64,000 nt of DNA from Klenkia taihuensis (GCF_900112525.1 NZ_FOMD01000003.1:186001-250000), one strand, 5' to 3'. Shown: positions 24,108-34,201, numbered from the stretch's first letter. Numbers and translations: made by a program. Notes: generated by a model from the sequence alone, not told the origin.

Positions 24108-25288
24108 GCGACGCGGTCAGCGTCGTCTGGGACGACGCGTACCTGGGCTACACCTGGGGCGGGGACCACCCGATGCACCCGGTGCGGCTGGACCTCACCA
24201 TGCGGCTGGCCGACACCCTCGGCGTGCTGGCCGGCGACCGGGTCGACGTCGTCCGGCCCGTGACCGCCGGGGAGGACCTGCTCACCCTGGTGCACGACGC
24301 GGAGTACCTCGACGCCGTCCGCCGCGCCCCGGCCGACCCCGCCGGCGTCGGCCACGGCCTCGGCGGGTCGGACAACCCGGTCTTCGACGGCATCTACGAG
24401 TCCGCGGCGCTCATCGCCGGCGGCTCGGTCACCGCGGCCCGGCTGATCCACGAGGGCAGGGCGCAGCACGCGGTCAACATCGCCGGCGGCATGCACCACG
24501 CGATGCGCGACCACGCCAGCGGCTTCTGCGTGTTCAACGACGCCGCGATCGCCATCGCCTGGCTGCTCGGCCAGGGCTACGAGCGGATCGCCTACGTCGA
24601 CCTCGACGTGCACCACGGCGACGGCGTGCAGGCCGCGTTCTGGAGCGACCCGCGGGTGCTCACGGTGAGCATCCACCAGACCCCGCTCACCCTCTTCCCG
24701 GGCACCGGCTACCCCGAGGAGACCGGCGACCCGGACAGGGCCCCCGGCACGGCGGTCAACCTCGCGCTCCCCAACGGCACCGACGACTCCGGCTGGCTGC
24801 GCGCCTTCCACGCCGTCGTCCCGGGGGTGGTGAAGGCGTTCGCGCCGCAGATCCTGGTCACCCAGTGCGGCTGCGACACCCACCACGAGGACCCCCTCGC
24901 CGACCTCGGCCTCACCGTCGACGGCCAGCGCGCCTCCTACGCCGCGGTGCACCAGCTCGCCCACGAGGTGTGCGACGGCAGGTGGCTGGCCCTGGGCGGC
25001 GGCGGCTACGGCCTGGTGCGCTGCGTGCCCCGCGCCTGGACCCACCTCATCGCCGAGGCCTCGGGCCACCCGCTGGCCCCCGGCACCGCCATCCCCGACT
25101 CCTGGGCCCAGGACGTGCTGTCCAAGGGCCTGCGGATCGAGCCACCGGGCTCCATGACCGAGGGCGGCTGGACCGGCTTCGCCCGCTGGGACCCCTTCAC
25201 CGAGAACCGGGTCGACCGCGCCGTCACCCGCGCCCGCACGGCGGCCTACCCGCTGTTCGGCCTGGACCCGGACGACCCCCGTGACTGA
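24104..25288 (+). CDS. acuC: Class I histone-deacetylase-fold protein, AcuC-like lysine deacetylase
   Basis: A 394-aa Zn2+-dependent deacetylase of the arginase/HDAC fold. It has the catalytic His pair in GGMHHAMRDHASGFCVFND (H131-H132). The metal ligands are Asp168 and His170 in YVDLDVHHGDG and Asp257 in QCGCDTHH. A Gly-rich GGGGYG supplies the late catalytic Tyr. In Bacillus AcuC deacetylates and activates acetyl-CoA synthetase. The gene overlaps by 8 bp the gene for a GNAT/acyl-CoA-synthetase-like protein, so the opposing acetylase and deacetylase seem to be made together. Confidence 0.9.
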   Translation: MSDAVSVVWDDAYLGYTWGGDHPMHPVRLDLTMRLADTLGVLAGDRVDVVRPVTAGEDLLTLVHDAEYLDAVRRAPADPAGVGHGLGGSDNPVFDGIYESAALIAGGSVTAARLIHEGRAQHAVNIAGGMHHAMRDHASGFCVFNDAAIAIAWLLGQGYERIAYVDLDVHHGDGVQAAFWSDPRVLTVSIHQTPLTLFPGTGYPEETGDPDRAPGTAVNLALPNGTDDSGWLRAFHAVVPGVVKAFAPQILVTQCGCDTHHEDPLADLGLTVDGQRASYAAVHQLAHEVCDGRWLALGGGGYGLVRCVPRAWTHLIAEASGHPLAPGTAIPDSWAQDVLSKGLRIEPPGSMTEGGWTGFARWDPFTENRVDRAVTRARTAAYPLFGLDPDDPRD

Positions 25289-27968
25289 GCCGGGCACCGA
25301 CCCGACACCCCCGCCCGGGTGGGAGGCCGACGTGGTGGCCGCCGACGGCGGCACCGTGCACCTGCGCCCGATCACCCCCGAGGACGCCGACGGCATCCAG
25401 GGCCTCATGGAGCGCAGCTCCGACCAGACGCGCTACTACCGGTTCTTCGGCCCGATGAAGCGGTTGTCGGACAAGGACCTGCACCGGTTCACCCACGTCG
25501 ACCACGACAACCGGGTCGCCTTCGTCGTGCTGCTCGGCGACGAGCTCATCGGCGTCGGCCGCTACGACCGCTACCCCGGCACCGACGACGCCGAGGTCGC
25601 GTTCCTGGTCGAGGACGCCCACCAGCGGCGCGGGCTGGGCTCGGTGCTGCTGGAGCACCTGGCCGCCGCCGCCCGCGAGCGCGGCATCACCCGGTTCGTC
25701 GCCGAGGTGCTCAGCCAGAACACCGGCATGGTCCGGGTCTTCCTCGACGCCGGCTACGAGGCCCGCCGCTCCTACGAGGACGGCGTGGTCCACCTGACCT
25801 TCCCGATCGCGCCCACCGAGCAGGCCCTCGCGGTCACCTACGAGCGCGAGCAGCGCAGCGAGTCCCGCTCCATCGGCCGGCTGCTCAACCCGCAGTCGGT
25901 GGCCGTCGTCGGCGCCAGCAACGACACCGCCAAGATCGGCCACGCGGTGCTGCGCAACCTGCTCGACGCCGGGTTCGCCGGGCCGATCTACCCGGTCAAC
26001 CCCGCCGTCCGGCACGTGGCCGGGGTGCCCGCGCACGCCTCGATCGAGGACATCCCCGACGACGTCGACCTCGCCGTCCTCGCCGTGCCCGCCACCGAGG
26101 TGCCCGGCGTGGTCGAGGCCTGCCGGCGCAAGCGGGTCAAGGGCCTGGTCGTCATCTCCGGCGGCTTCGGCGAGACCGGGCCCGAGGGCCGGGCCGCCGA
26201 GCGCGAGTTCGTCGCCGCCGCCCGCGCGTCCGGCATGCGGGTCGTGGGCCCCAACTGCCTGGGCCTGGTCAACACCGACCCCGCGGTGAGCCTGAACGCC
26301 AGCCTCGCGCCGCGGGTGCCCGGCCGGGGCCGGATGGGGTTCTTCGCCCAGTCCGGCGCGCTCGGCGTGATGCTGCTGGAGCGGGCCAGCAACCGCGGCA
26401 TCGGGCTGTCCAGCTTCGTCTCGGCGGGCAACCGGGCCGACGTCAGCGGCAACGACATGCTGCAGTACTGGGCCACCGACCCCGGCACCGAGGTGGTGCT
26501 GCTGCACCTGGAGAGCTTCGGCAACCCCCGCAAGTTCGCCCGGCTGGCCCGCCGGGTCGGCCGGGACAAGCCGGTGGTGGCGGTGAAGAGCGGCCGGCAC
26601 GTCGGCATGACCGCGGGCCTGGCCGGCACCAGCGTCAGCGTGCCCGAGCAGTCGGTGGCCGCGCTGTTCGCCTCCGCCGGGGTGATCCGGGTGCAGACGC
26701 TGGCCGAGCTGTTCGACGTCGGCACGCTGCTGGCCCACCAGCCGCTGCCCGCCGGCGACCGGGTGGCCATCGTGGGCAACTCCACCGCGGTCGGCGTGCT
26801 GGTCGCCGACGCCGTCCTCGAGCTGGGCCTGCAGCTGGCCCACGAGCGGCCGGTCGACATCGGCACCGGCGCGCCGCCCGAGGAGTTCCGCGCCGCCCTG
26901 CAGGCAGCGCTCGACGACGACCGGGTGGACGCCGTCGTGGCGGTGTACCTGCCCGCGCTCGCGCACGAGGCCGAGCCCTTCGGCCGGGTGCTGCGCGAGA
27001 TCTCGGCCGGCGCCACGAAGCCGCTGGTGGCCAACTTCCTGTCCGCCGACGGCATCCCCGACGTCCTGGTGGTCCGCGGCGAGGACGGCATGCCCGCCCG
27101 CGGCTCGGTGCCCTCGTTCTCCACGCCCGAGCGGGCCGTCATCGCCCTGGCCCGGGTCGCCGAGCACGCCGCCTGGCGGCGCCGGCCGGTCGGCGAGGTG
27201 CCCGAGCTCGACGTGGACGAGGCCGCCGCCCGCGCCGTGGTGGACGGCGCCCTGGCCGACGGCGAGGGCCGCGAGCTCACCGACGACGAGGTGATCGCGC
27301 TGCTGGCCGCCTACGGCGTGCCGCTGCTGCGCACCCGCCGGGCCGACGACGCCGAGGCCGCGGTCGCCGCCGCCGAGGAGGTCGGCTACCCGGTGGTGCT
27401 GAAGTCGACCGCGCCGTGGCTGCGGCACCGCGCTGACCTCGGCGGCACCCGGCTGGACCTGCGGGACGCCGACGACGTGCGTGCCGGGTTCGAGGCCATC
27501 CCGTCCGGCGACCCGGTGATCGTGCAGGAGATGGCCGCCCCCGGCGTCCCCACCGTCGTCGAGGTGGTCGACGACCCCTCGTTCGGCGCGCTGGTCAGCT
27601 TCGGCGTGGGCGGCGTGGCCACGGACCTGCTCGGCGACCGTGCCTTCCGCACGCTGCCGCTCACCGACACCGACGCGCACGAGATGGTCCGCGAACCGCG
27701 GGCGTGGCCGCTGCTGGACGGCTACCGGGGCAGCGAGCCGGTCGACGTCGCGGCGCTGGAGGACCTGCTGCTGCGGGTCGCCCGGCTGGCCGACGACCTG
27801 CCCGAGGTGCTGGCGCTGTCGCTGGAGCCGGTGATCGTGGGCCCGGCGTCGCCGTGGCACGGCGGCCGGTCGCTGGTGGTGGCCGGCGCGGCGGTGCGGG
27901 TGGGACCTGCGACGGCCCGGGTGGACCCCGGCCCGCGGCGGATGTTCAGCGCGGCCGACGTGCACTGA
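25281..27968 (+). CDS. pat: Pat-type protein lysine acyltransferase (GNAT + acyl-CoA synthetase-like domains)
   Basis: An 895-aa two-part protein. Residues ~20-180 form a GNAT domain with the acyl-CoA-binding loop QRRGLGSVLLE (115-125). Residues ~200-660 form the CoA-binding and succinyl-CoA-synthetase-like domains of ADP-forming acyl-CoA synthetases (SVAVVGASND at 206-215), and residues ~680-890 an ATP-grasp domain. In the region matching the phosphohistidine loop (about 430-470) the usual S-H-T-G is replaced by AGTSVSVPEQSV, with no His, so the synthetase half is probably regulatory. This is the layout of actinobacterial Pat enzymes that acetylate metabolic enzymes such as acetyl-CoA synthetase. 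It is paired with acuC. Confidence 0.87.
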   Translation: MTEPGTDPTPPPGWEADVVAADGGTVHLRPITPEDADGIQGLMERSSDQTRYYRFFGPMKRLSDKDLHRFTHVDHDNRVAFVVLLGDELIGVGRYDRYPGTDDAEVAFLVEDAHQRRGLGSVLLEHLAAAARERGITRFVAEVLSQNTGMVRVFLDAGYEARRSYEDGVVHLTFPIAPTEQALAVTYEREQRSESRSIGRLLNPQSVAVVGASNDTAKIGHAVLRNLLDAGFAGPIYPVNPAVRHVAGVPAHASIEDIPDDVDLAVLAVPATEVPGVVEACRRKRVKGLVVISGGFGETGPEGRAAEREFVAAARASGMRVVGPNCLGLVNTDPAVSLNASLAPRVPGRGRMGFFAQSGALGVMLLERASNRGIGLSSFVSAGNRADVSGNDMLQYWATDPGTEVVLLHLESFGNPRKFARLARRVGRDKPVVAVKSGRHVGMTAGLAGTSVSVPEQSVAALFASAGVIRVQTLAELFDVGTLLAHQPLPAGDRVAIVGNSTAVGVLVADAVLELGLQLAHERPVDIGTGAPPEEFRAALQAALDDDRVDAVVAVYLPALAHEAEPFGRVLREISAGATKPLVANFLSADGIPDVLVVRGEDGMPARGSVPSFSTPERAVIALARVAEHAAWRRRPVGEVPELDVDEAAARAVVDGALADGEGRELTDDEVIALLAAYGVPLLRTRRADDAEAAVAAAEEVGYPVVLKSTAPWLRHRADLGGTRLDLRDADDVRAGFEAIPSGDPVIVQEMAAPGVPTVVEVVDDPSFGALVSFGVGGVATDLLGDRAFRTLPLTDTDAHEMVREPRAWPLLDGYRGSEPVDVAALEDLLLRVARLADDLPEVLALSLEPVIVGPASPWHGGRSLVVAGAAVRVGPATARVDPGPRRMFSAADVH

Positions 27969-28009
27969 CGCCGGCGCCGGCCACCGCGGGGGTGGCCGGC
28001 GCCGGCGTC
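27967..28009. terminator. Bidirectional terminator between pat and sigB
   Basis: A perfect inverted repeat has 19-bp arms (27967-27985 and 27991-28009; left arm gacgccggcgccggccacc) and a 5-nt loop, filling the gap between two convergent stop codons. No T-run is present, but the stem is very strong and symmetrical, suiting termination from both sides. Confidence 0.85.
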
Positions 28010-28018
28010 GGGACTGCC

Positions 28019-29002
28019 TCAGGCCAGGTAGTCGCGGAGTGCGTCGGCCCGCTCGGGGGAGCGCAGCTTGCTCATCGTCTCGCGCTCGATCTGGCGCACC
28101 CGCTCGCGGGAGAGCCCGAAGCGCTTGCCGATCTGCTCCAGGGTGCGGGGCTGCTCGCCGTCCAGGCCGAACCGCATGACGACGACGTCGCGCTCGCGGT
28201 CCTCCAGGGTGCCCAGGACGTTGCGGACGTCGCCCTTCATCATCTGGAAGGCGACGGCGTCCTCGGCGACCGCGGCGTCGGTGTCCTCGATGAAGTCACC
28301 GAGCCGGGACTCCTCGTCGGCGCCGACGGTCTGGTCCAGGGAGACCAGGTCGCGGCTGTACTCCAGCAGCTCGGTGATCCGCTCGGGGGTCATGTCGAGC
28401 TCCAGACCGAGCTCCTCGGCGGTGGGCTCGCGCTCGAGCTCCTGGTGGATGCGCCGGCGGGTGCGGACCACCTTGTTGACCTGCTCGGCCAGGTGGACGG
28501 GCAGCCGGATGGTGCGGCCGCTGTCGGCCATCGCGCGGGTGATGGCCTGCCGGATCCACCAGGTCGCGTAGGTCGAGAACTTGAAGCCCTTGGTGTAGTC
28601 GAACTTCTCCACGGCGCGGATGAGGCCGACGTTGCCCTCCTGGATCAGGTCCAGGAACGTCATGCCGTGGCCGGTGTACCGCTTGGCCACCGACACGACC
28701 AGGCGGAGGTTGGCCTCCAGCAGGTGGGCCTTGGCGGCCTTGCCGTCGGCGGCGAGCAGCGTGTAGTCGCGCTTGACCGCGGGGGTCAGCTTCTTCTCGC
28801 CCAGCAGGCGGTCGGCGTACAGGCCGGCCTCGATGCGCTTGGCGAGCTCGACCTCCTGCTCGGCGGTGAGCAGCGCGGTCTTCCCGATCGTGTTCAGGTA
28901 GACACGGACCAGGTCGGTCGAGACCAGGCCGGTGGTGTCGGGGGTGCGTCGCGGGGTGCGCACGCTGAGGGTGTCGGTGGGGGAGGACTGCAACAGCGTC
29001 AC
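28019..29002 (-). CDS. sigB: RNA polymerase sigma factor SigB (group 2 sigma-70)
   Basis: A 327-aa primary-like sigma factor. Region 1.2 is [20 protein letters not shown], region 2 has the -10-binding [16 protein letters not shown], region 3 is [10 protein letters not shown], and region 4.2 contains the -35-reading helix [13 protein letters not shown] near the C-terminus. It lacks the long N-terminal region 1.1 seen in SigA and so is the non-essential, stress/stationary-phase type (SigB/HrdD). In mycobacteria sigB is next to ideR; here acuC-pat lies between them. It starts with GTG 29002; no strong ribosome site is visible. Confidence 0.93.
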   Translation of the reverse strand: MTLLQSSPTDTLSVRTPRRTPDTTGLVSTDLVRVYLNTIGKTALLTAEQEVELAKRIEAGLYADRLLGEKKLTPAVKRDYTLLAADGKAAKAHLLEANLRLVVSVAKRYTGHGMTFLDLIQEGNVGLIRAVEKFDYTKGFKFSTYATWWIRQAITRAMADSGRTIRLPVHLAEQVNKVVRTRRRIHQELEREPTAEELGLELDMTPERITELLEYSRDLVSLDQTVGADEESRLGDFIEDTDAAVAEDAVAFQMMKGDVRNVLGTLEDRERDVVVMRFGLDGEQPRTLEQIGKRFGLSRERVRQIERETMSKLRSPERADALRDYLA

Positions 29003-29234
29003 GATGGGTCTTCGTCCTTGCCTCTCGGGTCGGATGGCCGCCGGTCGTGCTGGCCGTCACCCGGGCGTCTTCGGTGCGGGACGAGCGGTGCCGGGATCGC
29101 CGGCGGGCCCGTCCTCGGGGTGGTGGCCCCGATGTGGTACGCCCATGACAACGGCGGAGACCACCCCTGGTGTTCCTGACCGGTCCGTCTCACAGTTGCC
29201 GTGCAGGCAGGCCGGTACCCGGGACGTGCGCGCC

Positions 29235-29254
29235 GAACCACACGACTGTGGTTC
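29235..29254 (-). terminator. Hairpin at the 3' end of dtd
   Basis: Perfect 8-bp arms gaaccaca (29235-29242) and tgtggttc (29247-29254) with a 4-nt loop begin inside the dtd stop codon. No T-run follows; a weak terminator, or a separator from the sigB promoter region (29003-29234), in which I recognise no further gene or clear promoter. Confidence 0.45.
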
Positions 29255-29684
29255 AGGTCTCCAGCAGCAGCGTGAACGGGCCGTCGTTCACGCTGCTGAC
29301 CTGCATGGACGCACCGAACACGCCGGTGGCGACCCGCGCGCCGCGCTCCCGCAGGGCCGTGACCACGGCCTCGACCAGGGGCTCGGCGACCGGCCCGGGG
29401 GCGGCCGCCGACCAGGACGGACGGCGCCCCTTGCGCGTGTCGCCCTGCAACGTGAACTGGCTCACCACCAGCACGGGGAGCCCGAGGTCGGCGGCGGACA
29501 CCTCGCCGTCCGCGCCGTCGAAGATCCGCAGCTCGTGGATCTTGCGGGCCATCTCCCGGGCGGCGTCCTCGCCGTCGGTGCGGGCGACCCCGACCAGGGC
29601 CAGCAGCCCGCGGCCGACCTCCCCGACGACGGCGCCCTCGACCACGACGGAGGCACTGCTGACCCGGCTCACCACGGCGCGCAC
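29253..29684 (-). CDS. dtd: D-aminoacyl-tRNA deacylase
   Basis: A 143-aa cytosolic proofreading enzyme that frees tRNA charged with D-amino acids. Diagnostic features are the start [17 protein letters not shown], the active-site segment [18 protein letters not shown], and the C-terminal [11 protein letters not shown] with the Gly-Pro motif region. Length is normal. GTG 29684 is preceded by a CACCAT hexamer at 7 nt. The first 16 bp overlap the end of the upstream GGDEF-EAL gene on the same strand. Confidence 0.93.
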   Translation of the reverse strand: MRAVVSRVSSASVVVEGAVVGEVGRGLLALVGVARTDGEDAAREMARKIHELRIFDGADGEVSAADLGLPVLVVSQFTLQGDTRKGRRPSWSAAAPGPVAEPLVEAVVTALRERGARVATGVFGASMQVSSVNDGPFTLLLET

Positions 29685-32449
29685 CCGGCCGATGGTGCCG
29701 CACGGCGCCCGGGCGGTGGACCACCGACCAGGGACGCCGAGACCGGCGGGGTGGCGTCGGTGGACCCGGGCCGGGCGGTCACGCCGTCCGGGGCCGGGGG
29801 CCAGCTGTCGCCGGCCCCGGCCACGCGGGCATCCGCGGCGTCGCGCTCGAGGGCGGGGGAGAACAGCCACCCCTGGGCCGACCGGCAGCCCTGGTCGCGC
29901 AGGTGTGCCCGCTGGTCCTCGGACTCCACGCCCTCGGCCACCACGTCCAGACCCATCACCCGGGCGAGCTCGAGCAGGCCCAGCACCACGGGCGGCGCGG
30001 CCACGTCCGGACCGACCCCGCTGACGAAGGAACGGTCGATCTTGAGCACGTCGACCGGGAACTGCCGCAGGTGGGTCAAGGACGAGAAGCCGGTCCCGAA
30101 GTCGTCGACGGCGAGCCGGACCCCCAGCCCGCGCAGCTCGTGCAGGGTGCGGGCGGCCTGCTCGGCGTCGTGGACCAGGGCGGTCTCGGTCAGCTCCAGG
30201 CACAGCGCGTGCGGGGTCAGCCCCGTGCGGTCCAGCGCCGCGGCGACGTCGCCGACCAGCCGGGGGGACCGCAGCTGCCGGCCCGACAGGTTCACCGCGA
30301 TGGTCAGGTCCGCGCCCGGCGTCCCGGCACGCCAGGCCGCGGCGGCCGCGCACGCCTCGCCGAGCACCCAGCGGCCGATCTCCTCGATGAGCCCGTTCTC
30401 CTCGGCCAGCGGGACGAAGGTGGCCGGCGAGACGGCGCCCAGCGTCGGGTGCTGCCAGCGCAGCAGCGCCTCGAACCCCTCGAGGTCGCCGGACCCGAGG
30501 TCGACCACGGGCTGGTAGGCCACCCGCAGCTGCCCCCCGGCGAGTGCGCCGGGGAGGTCCGCGACCAGCTGCGTGTGCAGCAGCAGCTCGGCGCGCATGT
30601 CGGGGGCGAAGACCACCACCTGGCCCTTGCCCCGGCTCTTGGCGCGGTAGAGCGCGGTGTCGGCGTCGCGCAGGAGCGAGGCAGCCGTCGGTCCGGCATC
30701 GGGGTCGGCGACGACGAGGCCCACGCTCGCGCCGACGTGCACGGTCCGCCCGGCCAGGTCGTAGGCCGCGCCGACCGCCGCGACCAGCCGGTCGGCGAGG
30801 GCGCGGTGGCTCTCCCCGGTGTCGGCCGGCCCCGGTTCGACCAGGACGGCGAACTCGTCCCCGCCGAGGCGGGCGACGGTGTCGGCGGGCCGGACCTGGG
30901 CCGACAGGCGGGCGGCGACCTGGCGGAGCAGCTCGTCGCCGGCGGGGTGCCCCAGCGTGTCGTTCACGGTCTTGAACCCGTCGAGGTCCAGCGACAGCAC
31001 GGCGGGGTCGGTCCCGGTGCGCCCGCTGCGGGCCAGGGTGTGGCCGACGCGGTCGTCGAACAGGGCCCGGTTGGCCAGGCCGGTGAGCCCGTCGTGGAAG
31101 GCCTGGTGCGCCAGCTCGTCCTGGACCCGGCGGCGCGCGGTCACGTCCTGCAGGGTCACCACGAGGCCGCCGACGTCGGCGTCGTCGGAGCGGTCCACCA
31201 CCCGGACCTCGACCCATGCCCCCGGGGCGGTGCACAGCTCGGCGGAGACCGTCCGCCCGGGGGCGGTGCGGGCCCGGTCGAGCAGCTCGGCCCGCCCGGA
31301 CGGGTCGTCCTCGCCGAGCGCGGTCCAGACCGCCGACCCCGCCGGGCGCCCGGGGCCGGTGAGGGCCCTGCCCGTGGGGTCGACGACGACGAGGGCGTCG
31401 GCGGAGTCGACGGCCAGGGCGGCCGCCCGCCGGGCACGCAGCTCCAGCGCCTCGCTCAGGTCGGCCTGCTGGCGGGAGAGCCGGTAGGCCCGGGCGTAGG
31501 CGAGCGCGAGGACCGCGGCGGTCACCAGCAGCCCGGGCAGCGGGTCGACGTCGGTGCCGCGGGCCCACGCGACGACCTCCACCACGCCGGGGACGGCCAG
31601 GGGGAGCAGCGCCAGCGTCAACTGCGCGCGCGAGACCGGCAGGCGCCGCCGTCGGCGGGCCGACCGGCGCGGGCCGGCACCGGTGAGCCACACCGACGCG
31701 GCCAGCGCCAGGGACCCCAGGGTCCAGCCCACGTCGAGCACCGCGGAGGTGTCGGCGTCCACCAGGTAGCCCAGGTCGGCGAGGAACCAGGCGGCCGCTC
31801 CGGCGCCGACCCAGACCGCCCCGGCCCCCAGCGACGAGCGCAGGACGCACAGCCGGACCACCAGCGCGAGCAACCAGGCGTCGAGCACGGGGTAGGCCGC
31901 CAGCACCGTCCGCACCAGGACCGGCAGGGAGTCGTCCTCGACGGTGCGGTGCAGCACGAGGACCCACTCCAGGTACACGACCAGGAGGAACGCCGCGGCG
32001 GTGTCCACGAAGCGGTCGAACCGCGACCCCTGGGCGACCTGGGCCAGGGCGCGGCGCAGCCCCAGCGCGACCGCGACGTAGGAGCCCAGGTAGGCGGCGT
32101 CGGCGACCGAGACGGAGGCCTCGGGCGCGCCGGACCAGGCCCCGACCTGCCACAGCCAGTCCCCGGCGCAGGACAGGGTGATCCCCGCCGCGGTCCAGAA
32201 CCCGGCGCGGCCGCTGTGCGCGACCGCCCACCAGGCCGAGACCGATGCACCGGTCACGACGACGAGGTAGCTCACCTCGGCGGCGGTGCCGGCGGGCAGG
32301 AGGGACCGGCCCAGGGCCAGGGCACCCAGGACGGCGAGGAGGACGAGGCCGGGGGCGGAGAGGGCTCCGCCGCGGGCACCAGGGGTGTTCAGCTCAGGCT
32401 CCGGAGGGTCGTCGTACCAGGCCCCTGTACTCGACGCCGACGAGATCAT
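29669..32449 (-). CDS. Membrane GGDEF-EAL protein (cyclic di-GMP synthesis/degradation)
   Basis: A 926-aa protein. The N-terminal ~300 residues contain about nine hydrophobic segments (for example [16 protein letters not shown]), then a PAS-like region ([20 protein letters not shown]). The GGDEF domain has an intact [15 protein letters not shown] active site with [17 protein letters not shown]. The EAL domain keeps [38 protein letters not shown] and EGVES. Both domains look catalytically complete, so the protein may make or break c-di-GMP depending on membrane input. I start at ATG 32449 rather than 15 codons upstream. It overlaps dtd by 16 bp. Confidence 0.9.
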   Translation of the reverse strand: MISSASSTGAWYDDPPEPELNTPGARGGALSAPGLVLLAVLGALALGRSLLPAGTAAEVSYLVVVTGASVSAWWAVAHSGRAGFWTAAGITLSCAGDWLWQVGAWSGAPEASVSVADAAYLGSYVAVALGLRRALAQVAQGSRFDRFVDTAAAFLLVVYLEWVLVLHRTVEDDSLPVLVRTVLAAYPVLDAWLLALVVRLCVLRSSLGAGAVWVGAGAAAWFLADLGYLVDADTSAVLDVGWTLGSLALAASVWLTGAGPRRSARRRRRLPVSRAQLTLALLPLAVPGVVEVVAWARGTDVDPLPGLLVTAAVLALAYARAYRLSRQQADLSEALELRARRAAALAVDSADALVVVDPTGRALTGPGRPAGSAVWTALGEDDPSGRAELLDRARTAPGRTVSAELCTAPGAWVEVRVVDRSDDADVGGLVVTLQDVTARRRVQDELAHQAFHDGLTGLANRALFDDRVGHTLARSGRTGTDPAVLSLDLDGFKTVNDTLGHPAGDELLRQVAARLSAQVRPADTVARLGGDEFAVLVEPGPADTGESHRALADRLVAAVGAAYDLAGRTVHVGASVGLVVADPDAGPTAASLLRDADTALYRAKSRGKGQVVVFAPDMRAELLLHTQLVADLPGALAGGQLRVAYQPVVDLGSGDLEGFEALLRWQHPTLGAVSPATFVPLAEENGLIEEIGRWVLGEACAAAAAWRAGTPGADLTIAVNLSGRQLRSPRLVGDVAAALDRTGLTPHALCLELTETALVHDAEQAARTLHELRGLGVRLAVDDFGTGFSSLTHLRQFPVDVLKIDRSFVSGVGPDVAAPPVVLGLLELARVMGLDVVAEGVESEDQRAHLRDQGCRSAQGWLFSPALERDAADARVAGAGDSWPPAPDGVTARPGSTDATPPVSASLVGGPPPGRRAAPSAGCAPW

Positions 32450-32480
32450 CGGCCGCGCCCGGCGGTGCTCGACCCCGGTC

Positions 32481-32516
32481 CGCGCGGCCCTCACCCCTCC
32501 GGGTCAGGGCCGCGCG
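32481..32516 (-). terminator. Inverted repeat between the methyltransferase and GGDEF-EAL genes
   Basis: Perfect 11-bp arms cgcgcggccct (32481-32491) and agggccgcgcg (32506-32516) enclose a 14-nt loop, downstream of the methyltransferase stop at 32615. Likely terminator of that gene, or a structure in the leader of the GGDEF-EAL message. Confidence 0.55.
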
Positions 32517-32614
32517 CCGACCGGGCCGACGCTCCCGCCCCGGCGAGCACGCCCGTGCTCCTGCGCAGTCGGTGCTGCCGTCGCCGGCGGCAGGTGGTCG
32601 ATGTCGGCGACGTG

Positions 32615-33271
32615 TCAGCCGCCGCCCGGCGTCCCGGGTGCCCGCGCGTGGACCAGCGCTCCCGGCACGGCCTCGTCCGGCCTGAGGGCGGTCGTGGCCT
32701 CGATCGAGAACCCGGCGTCCCGCAGCCAGCCCACCATCGTCCGCAGCGGGCGCCGGTGGGTGTCGATGGCGACCGGTCGGCCGGTGTAGCCCCGGGACGT
32801 GTGGTCCACCTCGTCCCCGACCGGGAAGCCGACCAGCAGGGGACCTCCCGGCCGCAGCACCCGGCGGAACCCGGTGAGGACCCCGGGCACGGCGTCGTCG
32901 GGGACGTGGATCACCGACCAGAAGGCCAGCAGACCGGCCACCGAGCCGTCCGCCAGGTCCAGGTCGGTCATGGTGCCCACCTCGAACCGGACGTCGGGGT
33001 GGTCCCGCCGCGCGAGGGCGACCATCCCCGGGGAGAGGTCGATGCCGAACGCGTCGACCCCGAGGTCCCGGAGGTGACGGGTCACGTACCCCGGTCCGCA
33101 GCCGACGTCGGCGACCGGGCCGCCCCCTGCCCGCTGCACGAGGTCGGCGAACAGGGCCAGCCCCGCACGCAGGTGCGGCTGCGCGTCGAGCAGCCCCTGG
33201 ACCACCTCGGCGTACCCGGGGGCATCGGCGTCGTAGGACGCACGGGTGTCGGACAGCCAGTCACCGCTCAT
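32615..33271 (-). CDS. Class I SAM-dependent methyltransferase
   Basis: A 218-aa methyltransferase. Motif I is VADVGCGPGYVTRHLRDLG (about residues 53-71), the acidic loop FGIDLSPGM, and the post-motif LRPGGPLLVGFPVGDEV. N-terminal SYDADAPGYAEVV is usual for the Methyltransf_11/25 group. It follows the DUF899 gene on the same strand by 43 bp. Acceptor unknown; these small enzymes are common in tailoring and detoxification. Confidence 0.83.
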   Translation of the reverse strand: MSGDWLSDTRASYDADAPGYAEVVQGLLDAQPHLRAGLALFADLVQRAGGGPVADVGCGPGYVTRHLRDLGVDAFGIDLSPGMVALARRDHPDVRFEVGTMTDLDLADGSVAGLLAFWSVIHVPDDAVPGVLTGFRRVLRPGGPLLVGFPVGDEVDHTSRGYTGRPVAIDTHRRPLRTMVGWLRDAGFSIEATTALRPDEAVPGALVHARAPGTPGGG

Positions 33272-33314
33272 CCCGGGACCGTCCCGACGGCAGCAGGTCG
33301 TGCACCGAGGTGGT

Positions 33315-33989
33315 TCATCCGTAGGTCGGCTCCTGCGGCCAGCCCCGGGGGCTGTCCTCCCAGTCCTGCTGCCGGCCGTACACGGTGCGGTCCATGATGT
33401 GCGCCGTCGCCAGGACGGCCTCGGTGCCGCGGGCCCTGGTCGTGTAGGTCAGGTAGGGCTTCCCGCCGCTGAGCAGGTAGTAGGAGTAGCCGGGGTGCAG
33501 GACCTGGGAGCCGTCGTCGGCGAGCTGGGTCCACCCCCAGTCCCAGTGGTAGGTCGTGTCGTGGGAGGACACCCAGCGGTGCTGCCACCCGCGGCGGGCG
33601 CGCCACTCCTCCAGCTCGGCGACGGGCGCGTGCGAGACCATGGCGAAGGCGATGCCCTCGTCGGCCACGCGCGCCATGTTCGCGGGGAGGTTGTCGACGG
33701 CCCAGGTGCAGCTCGGGCAGCCCTCGTCCCAGTCGGGGCCGAACATGACGTTCTGGACCAGCAGCAGGTACCCGTCGCCGAACAGCTCGGACAGCCGGAC
33801 CGGCCCCTCGGGTGCGGCGAAGGCGTAGTCCTCCACCTCGACCATGGGGAGCCGCCGCCGGCTCGCGGAGACCCGGTCGTTGTGCCGGGTGACCTCCTTC
33901 TCGGCTGCGACCTGGTCGGCGAGGGCCTCCTCGAACCGGGCGCGGTCGACCACCGGCGGGGTCGCGGTGGGCTGGTCCAGCTTGCTCAT
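33315..33989 (-). CDS. DUF899 thioredoxin-like protein
   Basis: A 224-aa protein of the DUF899 family. Visible family segments are RRRLPMVEVEDYAF, the loop FGPDWDEGCPSCTWAVDN with the CPSC pair in the redox-like position, and the aromatic run DTTYHWDWGWTQL. The fold is thioredoxin-like and the CxxC suggests redox or peroxide-linked activity, but no reaction is proven. It starts at ATG 33989. The 212-bp gap to the divergent gene at 34202 contains no other gene I can support. Confidence 0.85.
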   Translation of the reverse strand: MSKLDQPTATPPVVDRARFEEALADQVAAEKEVTRHNDRVSASRRRLPMVEVEDYAFAAPEGPVRLSELFGDGYLLLVQNVMFGPDWDEGCPSCTWAVDNLPANMARVADEGIAFAMVSHAPVAELEEWRARRGWQHRWVSSHDTTYHWDWGWTQLADDGSQVLHPGYSYYLLSGGKPYLTYTTRARGTEAVLATAHIMDRTVYGRQQDWEDSPRGWPQEPTYG

Positions 33990-34201
33990 GGTGGGTCCCC
34001 TGTCGCGGGTCGGTGGTGCTCGGGCGACCGCCGGACCGGGCCGGCGGCGCGGGTCCGGAGGAGCGGTGCCACCAGGAGGACCCGGCGGGCGGCCAGGACT
34101 CATCGGTCCGCGTGCGGCGCACGGGCAGGGGCGCCCGAGCCGGCAGCGGGCCGGGCGACCTCCCGCCCGGGGGGATCCCGACCGTGGTGCAGACTTCGGC
34201 C

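Noticed and set aside
25224-27965. A 900-codon open frame on the minus strand opposite pat
   Set aside because: Composition (Gly, His, Arg, Gln, Asp repeats) is typical of antisense shadow; pat on the other strand is a clear multi-domain protein.
29903-33397. Very long open frame (over 1100 codons) on the plus strand opposite dtd and the GGDEF-EAL gene
   Set aside because: Gly/Arg/Pro/Val-rich with no domain; it mirrors the codon pattern of the real leftward genes in very G+C-rich DNA.
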